From: an uncultured Desulfatitalea sp.
GTDB lineage: Bacteria > Desulfobacterota > Desulfobacteria > Desulfobacterales > Desulfosarcinaceae
Reading direction: 5' to 3'
DNA length: 64,000 bases
Assembly (NCBI GenBank): GCA_937868765.1
Contig: CALMNL010000004.1
Coordinates: 1,128,749 to 1,192,748, forward strand
The position numbers and the translations under genes were made by a program. The notes under the pieces were generated by a model. The model ran no database searches. It worked only from the letters and a program-made list of their open reading frames with translations, and had not been told where the DNA came from. Below, piece by piece: positions 7,376 to 15,591 of the stretch. Each line of letters starts with the position of its first letter. Position 1 is the first letter of the stretch.

Positions 7376-8776
7376 CTATCCCAGGAATCCCGAGCGCAGC
7401 CGATGGTGCGGATCGTAATCACGTTTCAACTGGATCAACCGCGCATAGTTTTCCGGTGGGAAGCCGTCTTTGGCCCGCAGCCGCGCCTCTTGCCCTTCGA
7501 GGAAATTCATGTAAACGCCGCCGGTCAGAAAGGGCCCCAACCGCTCCTTGACCTGTTGGGTGTAGCGTGCCAAGGCCCCATAGGCGTCAGGCGTGGGGGT
7601 CAGCCCCACCATGAACAGCAGCAGCTCGGCCTCCCGGTTTCCGAACGCCCCGGCCTGGGACCGGCCCCTGGCCACCGCCCCGCCGACGTGGCGCACTTCG
7701 GTCATAAGCAACGGCGGCGGGCCGTCACCGGCCGTGCCGTGACGGACGAGTACGTCCACGGCGGTGTCGGGCAGCGCTTTCATCCATGCGCCGGTACTGA
7801 AAACCGGCAATGGGTCCACCGGATCGTTGCTGATGGTGCCCACCTCGCCGAAGGGCATCTCCTTGAAGTCATCGATGAATGGCGCGCGCCAGTCCCGCCA
7901 CGGTTGCAACAGGGCCTGGCCCTCGGCCGAGGGGCCGCAGTGGCAGCCGCGGACCATCACGAAGGATTGCCCCTGGAGCGGTTCCGGGACCAGGGGAATG
8001 GGCGGGAAATTCATCAGCACCACCGAAGAGGTCAATTCGTCTGGCACGGTCGCGATCCACTCCCGATAGCGGGCCATGACTTCACGGGCCGCCTGGATGG
8101 GATAGAAGAGGTTGCCGCCGTACACCGTCGTGATCGGATAGAGGTCGATCACCATCCCGGTCACGATGCCCAGGCTGCCGCCACCACCGCGCAGCCCCCA
8201 AAACAGGTCGCTGTTTTCTTCGGCGCTGGCGCGCAGCGTATGTCCATCGGCCGTCACCAGTTCGAAGAATCGCACGCTGTCGGCGGCCAGCCCGAATTTG
8301 CGTCCCAGCCAGCCATACCCGCCGCCCAGGGTATAGCCGACCACCCCCACGTCGGGAGAGGAACCAAGCAGCGGTGCCAGGCCGACGGGCTGGGTCTGCG
8401 CCAACACTTCACCCCATTTGGCTCCGGCGCCGATCCAGGCGGTCCGGGCGGCCGTGTCCACCCGAATGCTTTTCATCCGTGAGGTGACCACGAGCAGGGT
8501 GCCCTCGGCCGGCTGGGCCAGGCCGTGGCCGGTGGCCTGAACCGAGATGTTCAGCTCGTTCTCAACAGCATATTGCACCGCGGCGGCCACATCCCCGGCT
8601 TCTTCGGCCAATACGATCAATGCCGGATGCTGGTCTACCGATAGGTTCCAGGCCTGGCGCGCTGGATTGTATTCAGGATCCGCAGGGGTGATCACCGCAC
8701 CCTGGATTCGTGATTGCAGTTGAGATCTGGCGCCACCCGAAACAGCCTGGAGGCTCCTTGATAGTGAATTTTTCAT
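7376..8776 (-). CDS. FAD-linked oxidoreductase, berberine-bridge (BBE) type
   Basis: A 466-residue flavoprotein of the PCMH/BBE class. The FAD domain shows VSVQATGHGLAQ-like (QATGHG, whose histidine may carry 8-alpha-linked FAD), GAGAKWGEV and GYTLGGGYGWLGRKFG; the C-terminal BBE motif is NYARLIQLKRDYDPHHRLR. The equivalent of the second covalent cysteine of BBE is not seen. No signal peptide. Substrate unknown; relatives oxidise sugars and alcohols and usually need oxygen, odd for an anaerobe. ATG 8776 is chosen because AGGAG stands 7 bases ahead; upstream codons belong to the structured leader. Confidence 0.85.
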   Translation of the reverse strand: MKNSLSRSLQAVSGGARSQLQSRIQGAVITPADPEYNPARQAWNLSVDQHPALIVLAEEAGDVAAAVQYAVENELNISVQATGHGLAQPAEGTLLVVTSRMKSIRVDTAARTAWIGAGAKWGEVLAQTQPVGLAPLLGSSPDVGVVGYTLGGGYGWLGRKFGLAADSVRFFELVTADGHTLRASAEENSDLFWGLRGGGGSLGIVTGMVIDLYPITTVYGGNLFYPIQAAREVMARYREWIATVPDELTSSVVLMNFPPIPLVPEPLQGQSFVMVRGCHCGPSAEGQALLQPWRDWRAPFIDDFKEMPFGEVGTISNDPVDPLPVFSTGAWMKALPDTAVDVLVRHGTAGDGPPPLLMTEVRHVGGAVARGRSQAGAFGNREAELLLFMVGLTPTPDAYGALARYTQQVKERLGPFLTGGVYMNFLEGQEARLRAKDGFPPENYARLIQLKRDYDPHHRLRSGFLG

Positions 8777-8834
8777 GGAACGTTCTCCTTTTTTTAAAGG
8801 GTCAAATAAGATGAAGATGGCTTGCCGGCACCCC

Positions 8835-8885
8835 AAAAAGACAAGGCCAGCCCCATACATGTGATACGCATCGGTGCTGGCCTTG
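8835..8885 (-). terminator. Terminator or attenuator hairpin in the leader of the flavoprotein gene
   Basis: Perfect 10-bp arms 8842-8851 and 8876-8885 (CAAGGCCAGC/GCTGGCCTTG) with a 24-nt loop. Read on the minus strand the stem runs directly into TCTTTTT. It lies about 65 bases before the flavoprotein start, so it either ends transcripts from the right or attenuates the flavoprotein gene. Confidence 0.6.
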
Positions 8886-8921
8886 GTTGATTCTTTTTCA
8901 GGAAAAAACGGGCGGTGCCGG

Positions 8922-8995
8922 CTCTTTTAGGTAAACCGATTCACCTAAAAGAGGCGGGGCGCCCATACCCCTGAATCAGCGCGACGAGGGGTATG
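8922..8995. repeat. Two further perfect inverted repeats upstream of the flavoprotein
   Basis: CTCTTTTAGGT (8922-8932) pairs with ACCTAAAAGAG (8943-8953), an 11-bp stem with a 10-nt loop. CATACCCCT (8964-8972) pairs with AGGGGTATG (8987-8995), 9 bp with a 14-nt loop. With the terminator-like hairpin they form a row of three in the 465-base spacer 8777-9241. The remaining 8996-9241 holds no gene I can support. Confidence 0.65.
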
Positions 8996-9241
8996 CTGTT
9001 TATGAATGCCCTTTCTTTTCAACGCTACATTTGGCCATGTAACTTCCAACTGGATCTAATGGCCGTAAATCGTATAGGCGAAAGTCTTACGCCCTGCATG
9101 ATAATACCCGAAACCGGGCATGCAAAGGGGCATCCTTGCGGACAAAACGCATTCCGCCATAACTGTTCCCAATTGAAGGATGTCATCTGTCTGCCGGAGC
9201 ACTGATCCGGCCGGCCGGGGCTGCGACCTCTATTCGGCCGG

Positions 9242-10315
9242 CTATTTGTTCATCTCTCTATAGATCTTCGGGTAATGCTGGGCGAGGCACTCGGGGCAGA
9301 TCCCATGGCTGAATTTTGCATCCGAATGTTCATGAATGTATCGCTCGAGTTGATTCCAATAGCCTTTATCATCACGAATTTTCTTGCAATGCATGCATAT
9401 CGGAAGGATACCCTTCAGCGTCTTGATTTCTTCGAGTGCCTGTCTTAGGCTTTCAATCAACTTTTCTTTCTGCCTTTGGGCCTTGATTCGGATATCGATT
9501 TCCTGGCTGAGCTCTTTATTGACCCTGTCGAGATCGCGAAAAATCAGCTCGAAGGGCTTTTCGATTCCCGTTTTTATGATGGCTTCATAGATAAACAGAA
9601 ACGAAAATATCTTGAAATAGTGACCGACCAGGTTGAAGAACCCATAGTTGTTGATATAAAAGGTAAACGCAAGTTCCGATATTATGGTACAAATCATTGA
9701 CCATAGAAGCATTTTAAATACTTTGGGCTCGAACTTTTCCCGGTTTTTCACCAAAAGATAGATCGCCGTTATCAGTATGGTGCATATGATATATTCGCTG
9801 ACGATTTTGAAAGTGGTCAATCCCTTGCCGGCAACAAAACATTCCGGAAATATCTTCCAGTAAAATATGCTCGCGATCAAAAGCCCTGTTACCAACAGAT
9901 AGGCAGCGAATACGGTGTTCACCTTAGGGGATGTGCCGTTGCGCAGGAAGGCGAAGGCCAATAGCAGCGTGATGCTCTCCAAATAGCGGGCCCCGATCCA
10001 CAACTGGTTTGCATAGTAATCGTAATCTGTGAAAATTGGCATCCCCTTATAAGAAAGGGTGTGCAGCAAATCGAGAAGTGAAATGAAGGCATAGGCGATC
10101 CCGATAAACAAGATGTACGGATTGCGGATATACTTTTTCGAGTTCCAGGCAATGACAAAGATGGAAAAACCGACAACGATACTGAAACCTTCTGCCAATG
10201 CGTGGAAAAGCAGATAGTTTTCCCAGGAGGTGAAATACAACCCGATAAAGACGAGAAGCAGTAACGTCAGGTTGACTTCCGGCCGCGCCCGTTCAGTAGT
10301 GTCGTGCTGTAACAT
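9242..10315 (-). CDS. MASE3-domain membrane sensor with C-terminal Cys motif
   Basis: A 357-residue membrane protein. Residues 15-240 carry about eight hydrophobic helices with the MASE3 signature (LLDLLHTLSYKGM, YDYYANQLWIGARYLES). A coiled coil follows (about 255-305, VNKELSQEIDIRIKAQRQKEKL), then a short terminal domain with CMHCKKIRDDKGYWNQLE and SHGICPEC, a two-CxxC module common at the end of sensor kinases and response regulators. There is no kinase, GGDEF or other output domain, so it may signal through a partner or be a truncated sensor. Clearly AT-richer than the surrounding genes, suggesting transfer. Confidence 0.8.
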   Translation of the reverse strand: MLQHDTTERARPEVNLTLLLLVFIGLYFTSWENYLLFHALAEGFSIVVGFSIFVIAWNSKKYIRNPYILFIGIAYAFISLLDLLHTLSYKGMPIFTDYDYYANQLWIGARYLESITLLLAFAFLRNGTSPKVNTVFAAYLLVTGLLIASIFYWKIFPECFVAGKGLTTFKIVSEYIICTILITAIYLLVKNREKFEPKVFKMLLWSMICTIISELAFTFYINNYGFFNLVGHYFKIFSFLFIYEAIIKTGIEKPFELIFRDLDRVNKELSQEIDIRIKAQRQKEKLIESLRQALEEIKTLKGILPICMHCKKIRDDKGYWNQLERYIHEHSDAKFSHGICPECLAQHYPKIYREMNK

Positions 10316-10648
10316 TTCCCGCTTTCTACAGTTATCGGAAATATCGGAACTTGGGAACCAAATCGCACTCTAACGTTGATCTTGGAACCCCCAATCAGGA
10401 CGCATATTACATAGATGGGTGCCTTTTGATTTTAGATCCTTCGGCGAGCAAGCGACTTGAAAGGACCGAGGCGCTTCTGGATATCCTTGGAAAGCTACAC
10501 CATATGGTCGACAGCCTATCATGGGGGGCATGAAAGGCCAATAGCCTTTCAGAAATTATTTTTGCGGGCGATACCGCTATCGGCATCTAAGCTGTTAGCG
10601 ATGCTTTCAGTCATGCAATTGACGCGTCATCGCATCTTCGGATCGGTT
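10316..10648. other. Intergenic stretch, no gene supported
   Basis: This 333-base spacer lies upstream of the MASE3 gene and downstream of the DUF2284 gene, both on the minus strand. Only short frames without ribosome sites occur. I see no clear hairpin or repeat. Confidence 0.5.
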
Positions 10649-11287
10649 TCAAATGATGAGGACCATTCCCGCCACCCATGACGTTGTGTCGGCGTCTGCT
10701 TCACCGTCATGGGGGCGGATATCGGACGGCCATCCGCAACGCTTCATCAGCTCGCAAACATTGATGCCGAAGCCGGACATCGAAGGCCGTGCCTGATCCG
10801 GGTAGCGGCATTCGCCGCTTTGCGAAAGCACAGCGCAGTCCGCCTGGTCATGGCAGAACAGTTTTTTACAGGAACCTCCGGCAAATGCTCTTGACTCGCG
10901 ATAGCCGCCACGGACGGCCGCCTTTTCGATTTTGGCGGCGACCTCCTGCAGTCTTCTCATGAGCGTCGTGCATTCGTCGGAAAAAAGAGTCCTCGCGGAA
11001 GCCGTCATTCTAAAGACAATTGCGTATCCGGCTTTTCTTTGCAGCTCGCGAAACCCGACTGGACCGCTGACATGCGGTGGGCATCCGGGGGACAAGCCGT
11101 AATTCTCGCACCGGCCGTTGGCGCATATATCTGCCAATCGGTCTTCGACCATAATTTCATGCGGTGCAATCATTGCTGCATGGCTTGCACCGAGTGCATA
11201 GGCCAGCTTTAGCAGTCCCTTTACCTGAACAGCCGCCTCATTATCTGCGGGTCCATCGCTGCATTTGCTTTTTGTTCCGAAACCCAT
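10649..11287 (-). CDS. DUF2284 family metal-binding protein
   Basis: A 212-residue protein with the cysteine pattern of DUF2284: CANGRCENYGLSPGCPPH near residue 55-72, GGSCKKLFCHDQADC in the middle, CRYPDQARPSMSGFGINV towards the end. Such proteins probably bind an Fe-S cluster or another metal; the conserved AxxYGxxxxCPP and CRxPxxxRPSMEAxGI blocks are seen repeatedly in anaerobes and archaea. Function is unknown. Start at ATG 11287 is the first available; a weak GGACAAG lies upstream. The usual MEA is MSG here. It belongs to the AT-richer accessory stretch. Confidence 0.78.
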   Translation of the reverse strand: MGFGTKSKCSDGPADNEAAVQVKGLLKLAYALGASHAAMIAPHEIMVEDRLADICANGRCENYGLSPGCPPHVSGPVGFRELQRKAGYAIVFRMTASARTLFSDECTTLMRRLQEVAAKIEKAAVRGGYRESRAFAGGSCKKLFCHDQADCAVLSQSGECRYPDQARPSMSGFGINVCELMKRCGWPSDIRPHDGEADADTTSWVAGMVLII

Positions 11288-11579
11288 ACGCTTGTCCGTT
11301 TGTCCGCCATTCCCAATGGCTTATATTTTAAATCAGCAAAGCGATAGTCAGATGTTTATGTCTGCTTTCGTGGGGCAGCAGCCCGCTCCGTTGAGCATAA
11401 TTGACGTTGGCGCATCCCGTCTATTCTACTCTTCATGGGTGAATTGCCACCATGAGACATGGCAGTTTTTCGAATTTCATGACCTGACCACCATCTTTGT
11501 TCAAATGGCGAGGTGGTTCTGTGAACCGCGAACGATGGCGCAGAAACGGCAGCGGCGCCGAGAAGATCCATCGCTGCCC
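11288..11579. other. Intergenic stretch, no gene supported
   Basis: Short frames on both strands lack ribosome sites and protein-like composition. No clear hairpins were seen. Confidence 0.45.
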
Positions 11580-11810
11580 CTACCGGGCAATAAACTGTTC
11601 ATAAGACAAACCATTTTCCAACGCATTGATTAGCCCTGCCAAGCCGCGGTCGGACATTTGTGCGGCCAATTGGCGCCGTTCGACCATGTCCATATAGCGG
11701 TATAAGCGTTCGATTTCCGCATATTCCATCCGGGTGATTCCAACAATTGAGTTGTATCCATCCAAGATGTCCGAAATGGTATGCTGCCTGTTTGTGTAAG
11801 CGCCGGCCAT
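11580..11810 (-). CDS. Small hypothetical helical protein
   Basis: A 76-residue protein with a strong ribosome site (AGGAGGG six bases before ATG 11810), which is why I accept it. Predicted to be all-helical: residues 25-50 (MEYAEIERLYRYMDMVERRQLAAQ) and 52-74 (DRGLAGLINALENGLSYEQF). No transmembrane segment or cysteine, and no family recognised. It could be a regulatory or toxin-antitoxin type small protein, but nothing adjacent confirms that. Confidence 0.65.
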   Translation of the reverse strand: MAGAYTNRQHTISDILDGYNSIVGITRMEYAEIERLYRYMDMVERRQLAAQMSDRGLAGLINALENGLSYEQFIAR

Positions 11811-11921
11811 CTTAATCCCTCCTATCAGAAGCGCATGTTAAAGATAATGGCTTGGCTTTTTGAATCACTTTCATCAGTCGGGACCACGCTAAATACCTAC
11901 TTCAGCAACGCCCTAATTTGT

Positions 11922-12164
11922 TTAAAAATATTGCCCCCAACCGACTCTCAAAAATCCTAAAGCGGCTGTTCCTATACCGGAAAAAAGTAAAATAACAACC
12001 ATTAGCCAATTAAAAAACTGAATATTCTGAAATGATAGTTATGCGAGAAGCAAATACATAAGAAAAGCTCCCAACTTCAGCAACAGCTGCTTATCAAAGC
12101 TCATATATTCAGAAACATATGATTTGCCTGTGACCAAATGCCAATGTATTCCCATTAAATGCAT
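11922..12164 (-). pseudogene. Possible small membrane-protein gene broken by a stop codon
   Basis: On the minus strand a frame from ATG 12164 reads MHLMGIHWHLVTG, a helical part, then a hydrophobic LKLGAFLMYLLLA, a TAA at 12041-12039, and in the same frame a second membrane-like segment WLMVVILLFSGIGTAALGF before TAA at 11924-11922. Together that is an 80-codon, two-helix protein interrupted once. No ribosome site is visible, and the region (11811-12249) is AT-rich, which makes chance hydrophobic frames likely. Confidence 0.3.
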
Positions 12165-12249
12165 TATCAAAAAAGTGATATTGAAGCTTTTTTGTCTGAG
12201 AGCATGTATAGAATTCTGTTCATATGGTCCTGAAGTTTTAACGCATGCT

Positions 12250-12588
12250 TCACGGGGAGCGGCGCACTTTGCCGCGATCCCGTGAAAGCAGTTGTTGAGG
12301 CTTGGTAATTATTTCGACCCAAATTCGTTCACCTGGATGATGCTCTTCGATTATGGAGACAGCATCGAATACTTTTTCACGATCAAAGGGATCAATTTTA
12401 TAGCTAAAATTTGTAATTTCTATCCCATTAGACCTTAAATTCAGTAATTCCTCTTCTGTGAGCACACCACCTGATACCCAGATAGGTGATTTTGTGGAAT
12501 GGAGCATAGATTCCATTTCTTTAAAAGCGCCCTTAGTTAAAATGAAGAAAATCATATGCCTTAACTTTAATATTATGTGGCCGAACAC
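12250..12588 (-). CDS. Small hypothetical protein
   Basis: A frame of 112 codons from GTG 12588; ATG 12555 (MIFFILTKGAFKEM) is an alternative start, and neither has a convincing ribosome site. The sequence looks like a real alpha/beta protein: IWVSGGVLTEEELLNLRSNG and IEEHHPGERIWVEI. No family recognised. The codon use is AT-rich like the rest of this accessory stretch; the last ten residues are unusually basic and may be extra. Could be an isolated regulatory protein. Confidence 0.5.
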   Translation of the reverse strand: MFGHIILKLRHMIFFILTKGAFKEMESMLHSTKSPIWVSGGVLTEEELLNLRSNGIEITNFSYKIDPFDREKVFDAVSIIEEHHPGERIWVEIITKPQQLLSRDRGKVRRSP

Positions 12589-13067
12589 TTTTTGAGGCGG
12601 TGGCCTGATACCGCCATTCCGTGAACTGTCGCTAGTTGCTTCTAACCGCTTGAATTCATGTAATCATACATTGAAAAGGGTTCTTATGCAGCTAAAAAAT
12701 CGGCCATTGGACTTCAATTCACTGTGTTTTTCTGTATCTTACCGAAAATTTAGAACTAATCATATTTATGCGCAGTTATGATGGGGATTTTGGCGGCCAT
12801 TTTATACCGGTAATTATCAGTATTATGCTGCTGGCGCATAAGTCGGGAAAAAAATATTTAGATTTTTGGTGGGGTTCGGTTGACTGGCGGCTCGGCCCCC
12901 GCTGCCTGCCTCCTTTAGCTCCAGCCTCGAGCATTTCAAAATCGTCCGCGCATTGACAGTGATCCGTTATTCACATATTTACGCAGGGTCCTATTTTTCT
13001 TAGGAGGACAATTCCCCATATTTAGAAACGGTATTCGGCACGCCCCCTGTCATCGAAGGAGACCTCC
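12589..13067. other. Intergenic stretch upstream of the thiolase homologue
   Basis: A 479-base spacer, AT-rich in its middle. It holds a small hairpin GGCGGT/ACCGCC at 12595-12614 and several A/T runs that could hold promoters, but no motif strong enough to call. No coding frame looks real. Confidence 0.5.
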
Positions 13068-14195
13068 ATGAGCAGAGAAGTCGTTGTGATAGGCGCTGGT
13101 TTGCATCGCTATGGTTCTTTCCCGGAGGGGTCCATCCCTGCTATGGGCACCGAGGCGGTTCGCAATGCCCTCAAGGATGCCAACATGCAGTGGGAAGACG
13201 TTCAGGAAGCCTACTGCGGCTCCATGGGCAAAGCGGTCTATTTTCCCGGCCACCAGATCTGCGGGGCCATGGGGCGCACGGGGGTGGCCATCACCAATGT
13301 GGAGAATGCTTCGGCCAGCGGTTCTTCGGCCTTTCGGGAGGCCTACCTGGCCATCGCCTCCGGGTCGTGCGACGTGGCCCTGGCCATGGGGGTGGACAAA
13401 AATGCCCTCACGCCGACCAAGCCCGGCGAAAAAGCGGACGATACGCCGGCAGAGGGCAAGCCGTTGCGCTTTTCGCCGGTGATGCGCTTCGCCCAGATGG
13501 CCAAGAACCACATGCAGACATACGGCACCACCGTGGACCAGCTGGCCAAGGTGTCGGTCAAGAGCCACTTCAACGCCAGCTTCAACCCTTATGCCCAGTA
13601 CCAGAAAGCGGTGACCCTGGAAGAAGTTCACAACGCCCGCATGGTCTCCGATCCGCTCACGGTATTGCACTGCTGCCCCGTGGGCGATGGCGCCGCGGCC
13701 GTAATCTTGTGCGCCAAGGAGGTGGCGCGGAAGTTCACGGAAAAGGCCTGCCCCACCGTCATTGGCTCGATTTTGCGAAGCGTACTGCCCGACGGAGATC
13801 CCACCTTCAGCCTGACCCGACACACAGCCAAACTGCTCTACGAGAAGACCGGCACCGGGCCGGAAGATCTTGATCTGATCGAACTGCACGACGCCTTCAC
13901 CATCGAAGAGATTCTCTACCTCGAAGCGCTCGGGTTGTGTGCGCCGGGGGAGGGCGGCCGCCTGATCGATGAGGGGGTGACCGCCCTCACCGGCAAACAC
14001 CCCATCAACAGCAGCGGCGGTTTGCTCTCCATGGGACACCCCATCGGGCCCACGGGCGTTGGGCAGATCGCCGAGATCCTATGGCAGATGCGCAGGGAGT
14101 GCGGCCGGCGGCAGGTAGTAAAGAAAGTCAACCTGGCCATGGCCCACATGGTGGGCGCCGGCGGGGTGTGTATCCTTCATTTGCTGAAGAAGTAG
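13068..14195 (+). CDS. Thiolase-family protein with Ser in place of catalytic Cys
   Basis: A 375-residue thiolase of the SCP-x/lipid-transfer type. Fold motifs are intact: HDAFTIEEILYLEALGL and MGHPIGPTGVGQ with its histidine, and the terminal GAGGVCILHL. The nucleophile position, usually NxCASGSSA, reads ENASASGSSA; codon 82 is TCG (13311-13313). A serine cannot form the usual acyl-thioester, so classical thiolysis is unlikely. It may be a non-catalytic partner or use altered chemistry. GAAGGAGACCTCC precedes the ATG. It has no partner DUF35 protein beside it and converges on hypB. Confidence 0.85.
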   Translation: MSREVVVIGAGLHRYGSFPEGSIPAMGTEAVRNALKDANMQWEDVQEAYCGSMGKAVYFPGHQICGAMGRTGVAITNVENASASGSSAFREAYLAIASGSCDVALAMGVDKNALTPTKPGEKADDTPAEGKPLRFSPVMRFAQMAKNHMQTYGTTVDQLAKVSVKSHFNASFNPYAQYQKAVTLEEVHNARMVSDPLTVLHCCPVGDGAAAVILCAKEVARKFTEKACPTVIGSILRSVLPDGDPTFSLTRHTAKLLYEKTGTGPEDLDLIELHDAFTIEEILYLEALGLCAPGEGGRLIDEGVTALTGKHPINSSGGLLSMGHPIGPTGVGQIAEILWQMRRECGRRQVVKKVNLAMAHMVGAGGVCILHLLKK

Positions 14196-14206
14196 ATTTT
14201 AAGAAT

Positions 14207-14992
14207 CTATCGTTTCCGTTTAGCATCGACTTCGGCGGCAAGCCATGCCAGCCAGGCCTCGAAGCCTTCACCGGTCTTGGCCGATATCTGGAAGACCGGC
14301 ATGCCCGGATGGATCTGGGCCACGCTGGAAAGGGTGGCCTGGACGTCGTACTCCAGGTGGGGCAGCAGGTCGATCTTGTTGAGCAGCATCGCGTCGCACT
14401 CGCGGAACATGAGCGGGTACTTGGCTGGCTTGTCTTCGCCCTCGGTGACCGAAAGGATCACCACGCGCTTGTCTTCGCCGATGTCGAACTCGGCCGGGCA
14501 AACCAGGTTGCCGATGTTCTCCACGATGAGCACATCGATGGCATCCAAATCGAGGCCGGCCAAGGCGCGCTCGATGACATGCGCCGCCAGGTGGCAATCG
14601 CCGCCGAAGGCGTCGGTGTTGATCTGAACCACCGGCGCGCCCGATTCGGCCAGGCGGTCGGCGTCGATGGTGGTGCAGATGTCGCCCACGATCACCGCGC
14701 AGCGCAGGCCGGGCATCAGGTGGGACAAGGTCTTGCGCAGCGTGGTGGTCTTGCCCGAGCCGGGCGAACTCATCACGTTGAGCACGAAGATCTGCTTGGC
14801 CGCGAACAGCTCGCGGTTCCGGGCGGCCATCATATCGTTGGCATCCAGCACCCGGCGCACCACCTTGATCTCGCGGCTGCCCGAACGCTGCGTATCCACG
14901 CCGCCGCCATGGGGGTGGGGGTGGGGATGGCTGTGGGGCCCCTTGTGCCCTTCGTGGTGACGGTAGATCAAAGTCTTATCGGGGGTCAGCAT
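14207..14992 (-). CDS. hypB: Hydrogenase nickel incorporation GTPase HypB
   Basis: A 261-residue GTPase that, with HypA, delivers nickel to [NiFe]-hydrogenase. The N-terminus is histidine-rich (residues 12-28, HHEGHKGPHSHPHPHPH), a nickel storage/binding stretch. The P-loop SPGSGKT is at 76-82; CHLAAH (dimer-interface metal site), NIGNLVCPAEFDIGE and the guanine-specificity NKIDLL motif follow. ATG 14992 is chosen since it starts the family-typical sequence; it overlaps the end of hypA by 17 bases. The rest of the maturation set is 40 kb away in this window. Confidence 0.94.
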   Translation of the reverse strand: MLTPDKTLIYRHHEGHKGPHSHPHPHPHGGGVDTQRSGSREIKVVRRVLDANDMMAARNRELFAAKQIFVLNVMSSPGSGKTTTLRKTLSHLMPGLRCAVIVGDICTTIDADRLAESGAPVVQINTDAFGGDCHLAAHVIERALAGLDLDAIDVLIVENIGNLVCPAEFDIGEDKRVVILSVTEGEDKPAKYPLMFRECDAMLLNKIDLLPHLEYDVQATLSSVAQIHPGMPVFQISAKTGEGFEAWLAWLAAEVDAKRKR

Positions 14993-15350
14993 GGTCGCCC
15001 TCCTCTTCACTGAGTTCGATGGAGACGATGTCCAGCTCCCGGCCGGACAGCATTTCGATTCTGGCGCCCCGGCACTTGGGGCAGACGAAGACCGCCTCGT
15101 CGATGGTCCAGGCATGGCCGCAGTCGTTGCAGCGGGCCACCACCGGCACCTCTTCCACGGCCAGTTCCGCGCCCTCGGCCGCCGTGTTGGCCGCCACCAC
15201 GTTGAAACAGAAGCGCAGGCTCTCGGGCACAATGGCCGACAGCTTGCCGACCTTCAGATTGACCCGCTGCACCTTGGAACCGGCCATCTCGGCCGGGATG
15301 GACTCCTGCACGATGCGCAGGATATCCATGGCAATCCCCATTTCATGCAT
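14976..15350 (-). CDS. hypA: Hydrogenase nickel metallochaperone HypA
   Basis: A 124-residue nickel chaperone. It starts with the family motif MHEMGIA, whose His2 binds nickel, and has a zinc site made by CNDCGHAW and CPKC. The start at 15350 is fixed by MHEMGIA and by AAGGAAAA seven bases before. It overlaps hypB. The pair follows sucD on the same strand after 241 bases, with a long imperfect hairpin between. Confidence 0.93.
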   Translation of the reverse strand: MHEMGIAMDILRIVQESIPAEMAGSKVQRVNLKVGKLSAIVPESLRFCFNVVAANTAAEGAELAVEEVPVVARCNDCGHAWTIDEAVFVCPKCRGARIEMLSGRELDIVSIELSEEEGDHADPR

Positions 15351-15436
15351 ATCATTTTTCCTTACCAGCACGGAAGCAGGCGTCTGGGGCAGCCGGTCCG
15401 CGACACGTCAGACATCGAATCATTCGGATGCCTTGG

Positions 15437-15525
15437 GGGATGCTTAAGCGCAGCGGAGGAAAAGCGCCCTGGACTGTTTGAGCGCAGCGAGTTTCCAAGG
15501 CGCCCGCAGCGTGCTTTAGCATCCC
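15437..15525. repeat. Long imperfect inverted repeat between sucD and hypA
   Basis: Outer arms 15437-15449 and 15513-15525 match at 12 of 13 positions (GGGATGCTTAAGC against GCTTTAGCATCCC). Inner arms GCGCCCTGG and CCAAGGCGC match at 8 of 9. The ~20-nt loop contains GAGCGCAGCGAG. No U-run follows on the minus strand, so it is not a standard terminator; it may be a REP-like element or an mRNA-stabilising fold. Confidence 0.6.
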
Positions 15526-15591
15526 TTGATCGATGGCGTGTGGCGCGGACCGGTTGCTCCAGACGCCGCTAAGCCAAGATTCTATCTTGTC

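Noticed and set aside
8993-9205. 70-codon plus-strand frame in the flavoprotein leader
   Set aside because: It starts inside an inverted repeat, lacks a ribosome site and shows no protein-like pattern.
10351-10681. Two short plus-strand frames upstream of the MASE3 gene
   Set aside because: No ribosome site, no family pattern and no codon bias like the neighbours.
11265-11633. 122-codon plus-strand frame opposite the DUF2284 start
   Set aside because: It overlaps the 5' end of a supported minus-strand gene and has no ribosome site or domain.
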